From Proteobacteria bacterium UBA5122 (GTDB lineage: Bacteria; Pseudomonadota; Gammaproteobacteria; Tenderiales; Tenderiaceae), in assembly GCA_002415485.1 (NCBI GenBank), contig DHYU01000011.1:2442-65993 (forward strand): 63,552 nucleotides of DNA, given 5' to 3'. Positions 36,124 through 45,009 of this stretch are shown one piece after another. The notes below the pieces were generated by a model that saw only the letters and a program-made list of their open reading frames with translations, searched no databases and was not told the origin of the DNA. The stretch's first letter is position 1. Each line of letters opens with the position of its first letter. The position numbers and the translations under genes were made by a program.

Positions 36124-37259
36124 TGGCAGAGGCTCCACTGATTGCCCATGTGCTGCACCGTTTTGATATCGGCGGTTTGGAAAACGGGGTGGTCAACCTG
36201 ATCAATCGCATCCCGCCAGACCGTTATCGTCATGCGATCATCGCGATGACGGATTGTTCTGAAGAATTCGCCAAGCGGCTGACCAACTCAGCGGTTGAGT
36301 TGCATGCGATCCATAAAAAAGATGGTAAGGACCCCGCAGCCTTTCTGCGTCTGTGGCAGTTGTATCGCAAGCTGAAGCCCAGCATCGTGCATAGCCGCAA
36401 TCTGTCGGCGGTGGAGGCTGCAGTGGTCGCGGCGCTGGCCGGGGTGCCGGCACGAGTGCATGGCGAGCATGGCCGCGATATCCACGATATCGACGGTCTC
36501 AATAAAAAATATCTGTTGTTGCGTCGTCTGTGTCAGCCATTTATTCACCGTTATATCTGTGTCTCCAAGGATCTGGAGCAATGGTTATTGAGCACGGTAC
36601 AGATCCCAGCGCACAAGGTGGGACAGGTATACAACGGTGTAGATCGTGAGCGCTTTAAACCGGTAGTGGGCAATGCGCGCGATATCCTGCCGCCAGCGAT
36701 GCGCAGTGCGTCGTGTGTGATTGGTACGGTGGGTCGCCTGCAGGAGGTCAAGGATCAGCTGACGCTGGTGCGTGCCTTCGTGCAGTTGCGTCTGAACCTG
36801 GCAGACTCGGGTTTTTACCCGGTATTGGTGATTGTCGGTGATGGGCCGTTGCGCCCTGCGGTTGAGGCGCTGATCGTTGAGCTGGGGCTTGGCGATGCGG
36901 TATGGCTGGCCGGTGCGCGCGACGATGTGCCGCAGTTGATGCAGGCGATGGACCTGTTTGTACTGCCGTCCAAGGCCGAAGGTATTTCCAACACCATCCT
37001 CGAATCGATGGCCTGTGGTTTGCCGGTGGTGGCGACGGCCGTCGGCGGTAATGTCGAACTGGTGCTGCCCGATAAAACCGGTAGCCTGGTGGAGGCAAAT
37101 AACCCTAAGGCGATGGCGGATACTTTAGTAAACTATGTGCGCGATGCGCAGCTGCTACGGGCCCACGGTGAGGCGGGGCGGCAGCGTATTGAGCAGGAAT
37201 TCAGCATGGAGGCGATGGTGAGTCGTTACCTGGCGGTATACGACGCGCTGTGCCCATAA
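36123..37259 (+). CDS. XrtA-associated GT4 sugar transferase (stp2 type)
   Basis: 378 residues, ATG overlapping the xrtA stop by one base. Opening IAHVLHRFDIGGLENGVVNL is characteristic of the stp2 family; acceptor-side ARVHGEHGRDIHDIDG; donor-side CVIGTVGRLQEVKDQLTLV, LVIVGDGPLRPAVEAL, WLAGARDDVPQLMQAMDLFV and EGISNTILESMACGLPVVAT with the E-x7-E pair of GT4 retaining enzymes. It should extend the lipid-linked EPS repeat unit. Coupled to xrtA by overlap. Confidence 0.92.
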   Translation: MAEAPLIAHVLHRFDIGGLENGVVNLINRIPPDRYRHAIIAMTDCSEEFAKRLTNSAVELHAIHKKDGKDPAAFLRLWQLYRKLKPSIVHSRNLSAVEAAVVAALAGVPARVHGEHGRDIHDIDGLNKKYLLLRRLCQPFIHRYICVSKDLEQWLLSTVQIPAHKVGQVYNGVDRERFKPVVGNARDILPPAMRSASCVIGTVGRLQEVKDQLTLVRAFVQLRLNLADSGFYPVLVIVGDGPLRPAVEALIVELGLGDAVWLAGARDDVPQLMQAMDLFVLPSKAEGISNTILESMACGLPVVATAVGGNVELVLPDKTGSLVEANNPKAMADTLVNYVRDAQLLRAHGEAGRQRIEQEFSMEAMVSRYLAVYDALCP

Positions 37260-37275
37260 GGCGAGGCAATACGGT

Positions 37276-39165
37276 ATGTGCGGCATAGTCGGCATCTTTG
37301 ATACTACAGGCGGATCGGAGATCGATCTGGAGTTACTGTCGCGCATGAACGAGCGCCAATTTCATCGCGGCCCGGATGAGGGAGGTTTGCATACCGAGCC
37401 GGGCGTGGGTTTTGGCCATCGCCGCCTGTCGATCATCGATCTCTCCAGTGGCCAGCAACCCCTGTTCAACGAAGACGGCAGTGTCGTCGTCACCTTCAAC
37501 GGCGAGATCTATAACTTTCCCGGTTTGAGCGATGAGCTCAAGGCTGCCGGCCATATCTTCAAGACCCATTCGGATACCGAGGTCATCGTCCATGCCTGGG
37601 AGGAATGGGGCGAAAAATGCGTCGAGCGTTTCCGCGGCATGTTTGCCTTTGCCATCTGGGATCGCAATCGTGGCACGTTGTTTATGGCGCGTGACCGTCT
37701 CGGCAAAAAACCACTGCACTATGCATTGCTGGACAACGGTCATTTGATCTTTGGTTCAGAATTAAAGGCGCTGTATGTCCATCCCTTGCTCAAGCGTGAG
37801 ATCGATCCGCGGGCGGTGGAGGAGTATTTCGCATTGGGTTACGTGCCTGATCCCAAGTCGATCTTCAAGAACATCTATAAGCTGCCTGCCGGTCATTGCA
37901 TGACAGTCAAGCGCGGTCAGACAGAGATGAAAACGCGTGCCTATTGGGACGTGCCGTTCAAGAGTAGCGGCCCGATGTCGGAGCAAGAGGCCGTCGAGGA
38001 ATTGACCCGGCGCCTGCGCCAGAGTGTCGATATCCGCATGATGTCGGAGGTGCCTCTGGGGGCGTTTTTGTCGGGTGGCGTCGACTCCAGTGCCGTGGTG
38101 GCGATGATGGCACAGCTATCCGATGCCCCGGTCAATACCTGTTCCATCTCGTTCACCAGCCCCAAGTTCAACGAGGCCGAGTTCGCCAAGATGGTGGCCG
38201 ATCGTTATCACACCAATCACTTTGTCGAGACCGTTAATCCGGATGATTTTGGTTTGGTCGATCAACTGGCCGATATCTATGACGAACCTTATGCTGATAG
38301 TTCAGCCATTCCAACCTATCGCGTGTGTGAGCTGGCGAAGAAGCGTGTGACGGTGGCGTTGTCGGGGGACGGCGCAGATGAATATTTCTCGGGCTATCGT
38401 CGGCACTGCTGGCATATGAACGAAGAGCGTATTCGCAGGCTGATGCCTTATGGTTTGCGTGGCCCCTTATTTGGCTTCCTGGGCGCGGTTTATCCCAAGC
38501 TGGATTGGGCACCAAAGGTATTGCGTGCGAAAACCACTTTTCAGGCGTTGGCGCGTGACAGCGTCGCCGCCTATTTTCATTCCGTCAGCCTGATGCGTGA
38601 CGATATGCGAAACAGCCTGTTTTCACCTGACTTCAAACGCAGCCTCGCTGGCTATAATGCCGTTGAGGTCTTCCGCAAACACGCGGCGGACTGTCCCAGC
38701 GATCACCCGTTATCGTTGATTCAATACATTGATTTGAAGACCTACCTCATTGGCGATATTCATACCAAGGTGGATCGCGCCAGTATGGCCAACTCGCTGG
38801 AGGTGCGTGCGCCGTTGTTGGATCACGAGCTGATCGAATGGGTGTCGGGCCTCGATCCTGAATTAAAACTCAAAGGCCAGATGGGTAAATACATTCTAAA
38901 GAAGGCCATGGAGCCGCACTTGCCCAACGATGTGCTCTACCGTTCAAAGATGGGCTTTGCCGTGCCGCTGGCGGAATGGTTCCGTGGTCCATTGAAGCAA
39001 AAGGTGAGAGACTCTTTGTTGGGTGAGTCGATGCGCGAGAGTGGCTTCTTTAACATGGATTATGTGGATCAATTGGTGTCGCAACATCAGTCTGGGGTGC
39101 GCGATTACAGTTCCCCAATCTGGTCGCTGTTGATGTTCGATGCCTTCCAGCGCCAAGTGCTGTAG
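37276..39165 (+). CDS. XrtA-associated asparagine-synthase-like amidotransferase
   Basis: 629 residues. The class II glutaminase domain starts MCGIVGIFD with the nucleophile Cys2 intact, followed by RGPDEGGLH, GHRRLSIIDLSSGQQP and FNGEIYNF. The synthetase half has PP-loop SGGVDSSAVVAM (about 265-276), DEPYADSSAIPTY and LSGDGADEYFSGYRR. The family (PEP-CTERM/XrtA amidotransferase) converts a carboxylate to an amide or activates it with ATP; in EPS loci the target may be a uronic acid or a peptide/amino acid decoration. Contrast with the AsnB-like gene at 46328, which lacks Cys2. Confidence 0.92.
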   Translation: MCGIVGIFDTTGGSEIDLELLSRMNERQFHRGPDEGGLHTEPGVGFGHRRLSIIDLSSGQQPLFNEDGSVVVTFNGEIYNFPGLSDELKAAGHIFKTHSDTEVIVHAWEEWGEKCVERFRGMFAFAIWDRNRGTLFMARDRLGKKPLHYALLDNGHLIFGSELKALYVHPLLKREIDPRAVEEYFALGYVPDPKSIFKNIYKLPAGHCMTVKRGQTEMKTRAYWDVPFKSSGPMSEQEAVEELTRRLRQSVDIRMMSEVPLGAFLSGGVDSSAVVAMMAQLSDAPVNTCSISFTSPKFNEAEFAKMVADRYHTNHFVETVNPDDFGLVDQLADIYDEPYADSSAIPTYRVCELAKKRVTVALSGDGADEYFSGYRRHCWHMNEERIRRLMPYGLRGPLFGFLGAVYPKLDWAPKVLRAKTTFQALARDSVAAYFHSVSLMRDDMRNSLFSPDFKRSLAGYNAVEVFRKHAADCPSDHPLSLIQYIDLKTYLIGDIHTKVDRASMANSLEVRAPLLDHELIEWVSGLDPELKLKGQMGKYILKKAMEPHLPNDVLYRSKMGFAVPLAEWFRGPLKQKVRDSLLGESMRESGFFNMDYVDQLVSQHQSGVRDYSSPIWSLLMFDAFQRQVL

Positions 39166-39175
39166 GACTTGAATC

Positions 39176-40396
39176 ATGAAAATACTGCATATACTCGATC
39201 ATTCCATCCCGCTGCACAGTGGCTACACCTTTCGCACGCGTTCGATTCTGGATCATCAGCGCAAACTGGGCTGGGAGACAGCCCACGTCACTGGCGCCAA
39301 GCACGGTCAGGCGACGGGCACCGATGAGCTGGAACAGGAGGTGGATGGCTTTCATTTCTACCGCACGCCACAACCGACAGGCATGTTGTCAAAGTTGCCA
39401 GTCTTTAATCAGATGGCAATCGTCAGCTCACTGACCAAACGTCTGGCCCAGGTCATCCCGCTCGAAAAGCCGGATATCCTGCATGCGCATTCGCCGTCGT
39501 TGAATGGTCTGGCGGCCTTGAATGCCGCGCGTCAGTTTAAGTTGCCCCTGGTCTATGAAATCCGCGCCTTCTGGGAGGATGCGGCGGTTGATCATGGCAC
39601 CTGCAAAGAAGGTGACCTGCGTTATCGGTTGACACAAAACATGGAGACCAAGGTTATCCGCGGTGCCGATGCAGTGACGACGATCTGTGAAGGCCTGCGC
39701 CGCGAGATCGTTGGCCGTGGTGTGAGCGAAGACAAAGTCACTGTCATCCCCAATGCAGTCAATGCAGAAAAATTTACGCTCGGCGGTGAGGCCGATCCGG
39801 CCTTGCAACAACAGCTTGGCCTGCAGGGCTGTCGCGTGTTGGGCTTTATCGGTTCGTTTTATGCCTACGAAGGTTTGCCGCTGTTGTTGCAGGCCTTGCC
39901 CAAGATTCGCCAGCGTCACGGCGATATCAAAGTATTGCTGATTGGTGGCGGGCCGCAGGAGGCAACGCTCAAACAGTTGGCCGCCGATCTGGGTATCGCA
40001 GAGCACGTCATCTTTACCGGCCGTGTGCCGCACGATCAGGTCAATCGTTATTACGATCTGGTGGATATTCTGGTCTATCCCCGCTTGTCGATGCGTTTGA
40101 CCGAACTGGTGACGCCGCTCAAACCTCTGGAGGCGATGGCGCAGGGCAGATTGTTTGCGGCCTCTGATGTCGGCGGCCATCATGAGTTGATCAAAGACCG
40201 GGTGACCGGGCGTTTGTTTAAAGCGGATGACGTTAACTCTCTGGCAGAGGTCGTCGTGGATTTGCTTGATAACCAGGAGCAGTGGCCTGAACTCAAGGCC
40301 AATGGTCGCCGTTATGTAGAAGAAGAAAGAAATTGGCATCGCAGTGTTTCGTTTTATCAGCCGGTGTATGAACGATTGCTAAGGGCAGATAGATGA
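39176..40396 (+). CDS. XrtA-associated GT4 glycosyltransferase (stp3 type)
   Basis: 406 residues. Begins MKILHILDHSIPLHSGYTFR, the signature opening of this PEP-CTERM/exosortase A glycosyltransferase family; later LVYEIRAFWEDAAVDHGTC, VTVIPNAVNAEKF, VLGFIGSFYAYEGLPLLLQA, VIFTGRVPHDQVNRYYDLVD and PLKPLEAMAQGRLFAASDVG. It is a retaining GT-B enzyme, cytoplasmic or membrane-peripheral. Ten bases after the amidotransferase stop; its 3' end overlaps the next start by four bases. Confidence 0.92.
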   Translation: MKILHILDHSIPLHSGYTFRTRSILDHQRKLGWETAHVTGAKHGQATGTDELEQEVDGFHFYRTPQPTGMLSKLPVFNQMAIVSSLTKRLAQVIPLEKPDILHAHSPSLNGLAALNAARQFKLPLVYEIRAFWEDAAVDHGTCKEGDLRYRLTQNMETKVIRGADAVTTICEGLRREIVGRGVSEDKVTVIPNAVNAEKFTLGGEADPALQQQLGLQGCRVLGFIGSFYAYEGLPLLLQALPKIRQRHGDIKVLLIGGGPQEATLKQLAADLGIAEHVIFTGRVPHDQVNRYYDLVDILVYPRLSMRLTELVTPLKPLEAMAQGRLFAASDVGGHHELIKDRVTGRLFKADDVNSLAEVVVDLLDNQEQWPELKANGRRYVEEERNWHRSVSFYQPVYERLLRADR

Positions 40397-41466
40397 GTGT
40401 GCCCACGCACATCGGGTTGGTTGGACCCATACCGCCTCCAGCAGGTGGCATGGCAAACCAAACCCTGCAGTTGGCAACGTTACTGACGGCCGAGGGCGTG
40501 AATGTCGAAGTTGTCAGGACCAATGCACCTTATCGGCCAGCGTGGATCGGTAAGATGACAGCTGTACGTGCGGTTGCGCGCCTGTTCTTCTACTTAGTGC
40601 AGCTATGGAAGATCGCTGGCCATGTGCAAGTATTTCATGTGATGGCGAATTCAGGTTGGTCATGGCATTTGTTTGCTGCGCCGGTCTTGGTGATTGGGCG
40701 TTTGCGGCGAGTGCCCGTGGTCATCAATTACAGAGGCGGTGGTGCTGAAGAGTTTTTCGATAAATCGTTTTTTTGGGTAAATCTGAGTCTTCGATACGCG
40801 ACGACGGTGGTTGTGCCGTCGGGTTTTTTAGAGCGGGTGTTTCTCAAATACAAGATACAGCCAAAGATTGTTCCCAATATCATCAATCTGGATAAATTCA
40901 AAAACGTCGGTCCGAAAGCGGAAGGGGATCTGGTGATCTTTACCGCGAGAAATTTAGAAGAAATCTATGGTATCGATGTGTTGCTGCAAGCGTTTCAGCG
41001 TGTTTATGCGCAGTGCCCGCAGGCCAAGTTGATTATCGCGGGGGATGGCCCAGAAAGACAGACGCTCACCAAACAGGCAGAAGCGCTGGGTATTGCGGAT
41101 GCCACCTCGTTTACCGGACGACTGGATAACGACGATATCGTGCGTTATTACGCGGCAGCCACTATCGCGGTCAATCCGAGTCGCGTCGACAATATGCCGA
41201 TTTCGATTTTGGAGGCATTGGCGTGTGAGATCCCAGTGGTCAGCACGTCAGTGGGCGGCGTGCCTTATATGGTGGAAAACGAAAAGACGGCGCTGCTAGT
41301 CGAGCCGGATGCACCTGAGCGCATGGCAGATGCAATCTTGAGGTTGGTGAATGATGCGGCGCTGCGGACGCAACTCACGACCGCTGGTAGAAAAGAAATT
41401 GAATCCTACACATGGCCGGTTATTAAAAAGGCCTGGTTTGATGTTTATGCATCGATTGTTCGTTAA
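40393..41466 (+). CDS. GT4 family glycosyltransferase
   Basis: 357 residues, ATGA overlap with the preceding gene. N-terminal IGLVGPIPPPAGGMANQTLQ, acceptor part PVVINYRGGGAEEFFDKSF, donor part LVIFTARNLEEIYGIDVLLQ, LIIAGDGPERQTLTKQAEAL, FTGRLDNDDIVRYYAAATIA and NMPISILEALACEIPVVSTS. A GT-B retaining transferase with no family-specific EPS name that I recognise. Likely adds one residue of the repeat unit. Confidence 0.88.
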   Translation: MSVPTHIGLVGPIPPPAGGMANQTLQLATLLTAEGVNVEVVRTNAPYRPAWIGKMTAVRAVARLFFYLVQLWKIAGHVQVFHVMANSGWSWHLFAAPVLVIGRLRRVPVVINYRGGGAEEFFDKSFFWVNLSLRYATTVVVPSGFLERVFLKYKIQPKIVPNIINLDKFKNVGPKAEGDLVIFTARNLEEIYGIDVLLQAFQRVYAQCPQAKLIIAGDGPERQTLTKQAEALGIADATSFTGRLDNDDIVRYYAAATIAVNPSRVDNMPISILEALACEIPVVSTSVGGVPYMVENEKTALLVEPDAPERMADAILRLVNDAALRTQLTTAGRKEIESYTWPVIKKAWFDVYASIVR

Positions 41467-41508
41467 CATGAATCTAGGGTGGCGCATGTTTCTTGTTGGG
41501 AGTCACGG

Positions 41509-42879
41509 GTGATTTCAGGGCTGGCACGGCATCTTATTTATCCATTGCATGAAAAACTCATGCATCGGCCGACCTTCGACTACGTGCGTCAGTTGGAGCA
41601 GAGCCAGTGGTTGTCGCGCAGCGAGATTGAATCTTTGCAGATGCAGAAGCTCGGTGAATTGCTCCGCATCGCCGATGCCCATTGCCCTTGGCATGCGCAG
41701 CGTATTCAGGCGGCGGGCCTGGATCTGAAGTCCGCACTGACGATGGCTGATCTGCAGCGGCTGCCGACGATGAATAAACAGGATGCGATTACTCATGCCG
41801 ACCAGTTGGCCTGGCATGGCGTGCCGGGCGGGGCCTATAAATACAATACGGGTGGTTCCAGTGGTCAGCCGCTGATCTTTTATTTTGGCAAGTGGCGGCA
41901 GGCCTCGGATGCTGCCGGGCGTATTCGTGCGCGTCGTTGGTGGGGTGTGGATGTTGGTGAGCGCGAGGTGTATTTGTGGGGTGCGCCGGTCGAGCTGAAC
42001 AAGACCGATCGCATCAAACAGTTGCGTGACCGGGCGATGAATCAACTGGTGTTGAATGCCTTTGATATGTCGCCAGCCCACATGGATGACTATATCCAGG
42101 CAATCCGCGCCTACAAGCCGAAGTGTATCTATGGTTATGCCAGCAGTATCGCCTTGCTGGCGGCGCATGCCGAGTCGAAGGGGGCGGACATGCGTCTGCC
42201 TAGCCTGAAGGTGATTTGCACTACCGGCGAGCCGCTGTATCAACATCAACGCGAACTGATCGAGCGTGTGTTTGCCGTGCCCGCGGCCAACGAGTTTGGC
42301 AGTCGGGACATTGGTTTTACTGCACACGCCACGCCCGAAGGTCAGATCCTGTTGATGAGCGAGAGCATTATTCTCGAGGTGCTGGATGAGCTGGGACAGC
42401 CAGTGGCGCCGGGCGAGATCGGTGAGGCGGTGATGACAGGCTTGTGCTCGCAGGCGCAGCCGTTTATCCGCTATCGCACGGGCGATATGGTGCGTTTGTC
42501 CGCCGAGGCCTGTCGTGCCGGGCGTGGCCTGCATGTGATTGAAGAGGTGATCGGCCGTTCGACGGATTTTATCATTCGTGCCGATGGCACCATTATGCAC
42601 GCGCTGGCGGTGATCTATGTCTTGCGTGCGGTGGAAGGCGTGGCAGAGTTTAAATTGATTCAGCATGGCGTCGATCGTATTGAAGTACAGGTGGTGCAGA
42701 ATCAACATTGGTCCGACCAGTCTGGCAAGGCGATTGTCAGCGGACTGCAGGCGCGACTGGGTGATCAGGTCGCGGTAGATTTGCGTTTGGTCGATAACAT
42801 TCCGCCCGAGGCGTCGGGCAAACATCGTTATGTGGTCAGTCATGTCGCGCTGGCGGACGGGCTCAAAGGCGCGATTTAA
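41509..42879 (+). CDS. PaaK-like adenylate-forming ligase (phenylacetate-CoA ligase family)
   Basis: 456 residues from GTG 41509, chosen because GGGAG lies six bases upstream; the in-frame GTG at 41479 has none. Adenylate-forming features: phosphate loop YNTGGSSGQPLIFYFGKW, CTTGEPLYQHQRELIERVF, NEFGSRDIGF, IRYRTGDMVRLS and a C-terminal lid with PPEASGKHRYVV. Members activate aromatic or other carboxylic acids as acyl-AMP and thioester. In polysaccharide loci they recur next to glycosyltransferases with unproven substrates. Here it is followed by the toroid protein and a formyltransferase, suggesting an acyl decoration step. Confidence 0.87.
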   Translation: MISGLARHLIYPLHEKLMHRPTFDYVRQLEQSQWLSRSEIESLQMQKLGELLRIADAHCPWHAQRIQAAGLDLKSALTMADLQRLPTMNKQDAITHADQLAWHGVPGGAYKYNTGGSSGQPLIFYFGKWRQASDAAGRIRARRWWGVDVGEREVYLWGAPVELNKTDRIKQLRDRAMNQLVLNAFDMSPAHMDDYIQAIRAYKPKCIYGYASSIALLAAHAESKGADMRLPSLKVICTTGEPLYQHQRELIERVFAVPAANEFGSRDIGFTAHATPEGQILLMSESIILEVLDELGQPVAPGEIGEAVMTGLCSQAQPFIRYRTGDMVRLSAEACRAGRGLHVIEEVIGRSTDFIIRADGTIMHALAVIYVLRAVEGVAEFKLIQHGVDRIEVQVVQNQHWSDQSGKAIVSGLQARLGDQVAVDLRLVDNIPPEASGKHRYVVSHVALADGLKGAI

Positions 42880-42910
42880 GCGCAAAGAAAAGATTAGGGA
42901 AGCGAATATC

Positions 42911-44131
42911 ATGAATCCGATGAATCTGTTGGCATTGCCATTTCGATACAAGCCTTGGCTGCCGCGCCATCTGAAGTTGATCATGGCGGATATCGGCGGC
43001 ACATCGCGTTATCAGCCGGCCGATGATCGTGCACATCTGGAGGCGACGATTGATTGGTTGTGTCGGGCACAGGATGTGCGTAATGGTCAGGTTGATGCAG
43101 GCGGTGTCTCGGCGGGTTGGAGCTTTGAAGATGGCTGGTTACCGAGTTATCCGGAGACGACGGGTTATATCATTGAGACATTTATCGCGGCGGCAAACGT
43201 ATTGCAGCGGCCGGAGTTGTTGGCACGCGCCCATCGCATGATCGATTGGGAGTTGTCGATTCAGCAGGATGATGGCGCATTTCCCGGACATTTCGGTGAG
43301 GCAGGCAGTCGGCCGGTGATTTTTAATACCGGGCAGATCATGCACGGCATGAATGCCGGTTATATCGAGCTGGGACGTCAGGACTGCCTGGAGGCCGCAG
43401 TGCGTGCCGGTGACTGGTTGATCCGTCATCAGGATGCCGATGGTTGCTGGCGCAAGTTTGAACACAACGATACGCCGCATGTGTACAACACGCGGGGCAC
43501 CTGGGCGTTGCTGCGGGCAGGTTTGGCCTCTGGCGAAGATCGTTTGGTACAGGGGGCGATCAAACATCTTGATTGGGCCTTGGCGCAACAGACACCATCA
43601 GGATGGTATGGCGTGAATGCCTTTACCCCGGACAAGTCTCCGTTTACCCATACGATTGCGTATGCGATTCGTGGGTTTCTCGAAAGTGGTGTATTGCTTA
43701 AAGAAGAGCGTTACCTCAATTCTGCGCGTATCGCCTGTGAAGGCCTGGCCAAGGCGCAGCGTGATGATGGTTGGCTGGCGGGTACATATGGTGATTACTG
43801 GCGTGAGACGGCTAAATACAGTTGTGTAACCGGTGTGGCACAGATGGCGCTGAACTGGACGCGTCTGGATCAGGAGCTTGGTCTGCCCCATTTGCGTGAG
43901 GCCTCGCGCAAGGCGATTGAATACGTCAAACGGAATCAGGCGATTGCGGCCGATGATGACATCATTCGTGGCGGTGTGGTCGGTTCGGTGCCGATCTGGG
44001 GCGATTACTCACGTTTTGAATATCCCAACTGGGCGGCCAAGTTTTACGCCGATGCCTTATTGATGGAACTGCGTAACCAACCGGTGCCATCTACTGCTAT
44101 TGCGCCGTCGGCTGCAGGGGAGGCAGCGTAG
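42911..44131 (+). CDS. Alpha/alpha-toroid protein of unknown function, copy 1
   Basis: About 406 residues from ATG 42911, with AGGGA ten bases upstream; an earlier ATG at 42830 overlaps the ligase and is rejected. The sequence reads as repeated helical hairpins: SYPETTGYIIETFIAAANVL, FNTGQIMHGMNAGYIELG, HVYNTRGTWALLRAG, FTHTIAYAIRGFLESG, CVTGVAQMALNWTRL. That is the alpha/alpha-toroid pattern shared by glycan hydrolases, lyases and terpene-cyclase-like folds. No catalytic signature that I can name with certainty. No signal peptide, so cytoplasmic. A paralogue is encoded at 61290-62207. Neighbours imply a role in glycan modification. Confidence 0.75.
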   Translation: MNPMNLLALPFRYKPWLPRHLKLIMADIGGTSRYQPADDRAHLEATIDWLCRAQDVRNGQVDAGGVSAGWSFEDGWLPSYPETTGYIIETFIAAANVLQRPELLARAHRMIDWELSIQQDDGAFPGHFGEAGSRPVIFNTGQIMHGMNAGYIELGRQDCLEAAVRAGDWLIRHQDADGCWRKFEHNDTPHVYNTRGTWALLRAGLASGEDRLVQGAIKHLDWALAQQTPSGWYGVNAFTPDKSPFTHTIAYAIRGFLESGVLLKEERYLNSARIACEGLAKAQRDDGWLAGTYGDYWRETAKYSCVTGVAQMALNWTRLDQELGLPHLREASRKAIEYVKRNQAIAADDDIIRGGVVGSVPIWGDYSRFEYPNWAAKFYADALLMELRNQPVPSTAIAPSAAGEAA

Positions 44132-44133
44132 CG

Positions 44134-44952
44134 ATGTCGAAGCTGAAGGTTATGATCTTATGCGGGCGTTCGCCGCGTCATCTGCATGTGGCAAATCGTC
44201 TGTGTGCGGCCTCTGAGCCGCTGGCGATAGTGCAGGAGGTGGGCTCTGATCGCAGTGCCGCCAAGATGTTTAAGCTGTTGTCGCGGCCGGGTTTGTTATG
44301 GAAAAAGGTCTGGCGCTGGATACGTGATCGTCGCCGTTACACCGGTAATGGCGAGGCCAAATTCTTTTTTGGTGAAGATGAGCCTAAGCTAGATCGCCCC
44401 GAGCTGGTGGTGGAGGTGCCGCACATCAATCATCCCGATGTGGTGGCGCTGGCGGATAAACTACAGCCGGATGTGATCGCGGTGTTTGGCACCTCGTTGA
44501 TCAAGGGTGAACTGTTGACCAAGGGCCGCTTGGGTATTGTCAATCTGCATGGTGGCCTCTCACCTTATTATCGCGGGGCGGATTGCACCTTCTGGGCGCT
44601 GCACAACGGTGAGCCGCAAGAGGTGGGATGTACCTTGCACTTTATCGATGCCGGTATCGATTCCGGTGATCTGATCGCCCATGTCAGCCCGGAAGTAAAG
44701 GCCGGTGATGATGAGCTGACCTTGTTCTGGCGCGCGGTGCGTGATAGCGCCGAGGTGTACGCCGAACTGTTTGCGCGCTTGCAGGCGGGCGAGAAGTTTG
44801 GCCAGGATCAGCAGGTGAAGGGTAAGTTGTATCAAGTAAAGGATCGCGGTTGGCGACATGAACGTCATTTGGACAAGCTGATGCAAAACGGCTTGTTAAA
44901 TGGGCTGGATCTGCCGCTAAGAATCAAGTGGTTTCCTCGTCAGGTGGACTAA
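44134..44952 (+). CDS. Formyltransferase-family enzyme (10-formyl-THF dependent)
   Basis: 272 residues, starting two bases after the toroid gene. The formyltransferase catalytic triad is visible: Asn137 and His139 in GIVNLHGGLSPYYRG, Asp176 in DAGIDSGDLIAHV. The N-terminus (KLKVMILCGRSPRHLH) and C-terminus differ from methionyl-tRNA formyltransferase, and it lacks the tRNA-binding C-terminal domain. In polysaccharide loci such enzymes N-formylate amino sugars. The sugar is unknown; this is inference from context. Confidence 0.88.
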   Translation: MSKLKVMILCGRSPRHLHVANRLCAASEPLAIVQEVGSDRSAAKMFKLLSRPGLLWKKVWRWIRDRRRYTGNGEAKFFFGEDEPKLDRPELVVEVPHINHPDVVALADKLQPDVIAVFGTSLIKGELLTKGRLGIVNLHGGLSPYYRGADCTFWALHNGEPQEVGCTLHFIDAGIDSGDLIAHVSPEVKAGDDELTLFWRAVRDSAEVYAELFARLQAGEKFGQDQQVKGKLYQVKDRGWRHERHLDKLMQNGLLNGLDLPLRIKWFPRQVD

Positions 44953-45009
44953 GGTATTGGCCCAGGTTTGCAAAAAGAAACACAGTGCTGTCTACGCCAT
45001 AGGTGACGC

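Noticed and set aside
39428..40339. 303-codon minus-strand frame opposite the stp3 glycosyltransferase
   Set aside because: Antisense of a signature-bearing family member; no recognisable motif.
41515..43002. 495-codon minus-strand frame opposite the PaaK-like ligase
   Set aside because: Antisense shadow of a strongly conserved enzyme, low-complexity His/Arg/Gln composition, no ribosome site.
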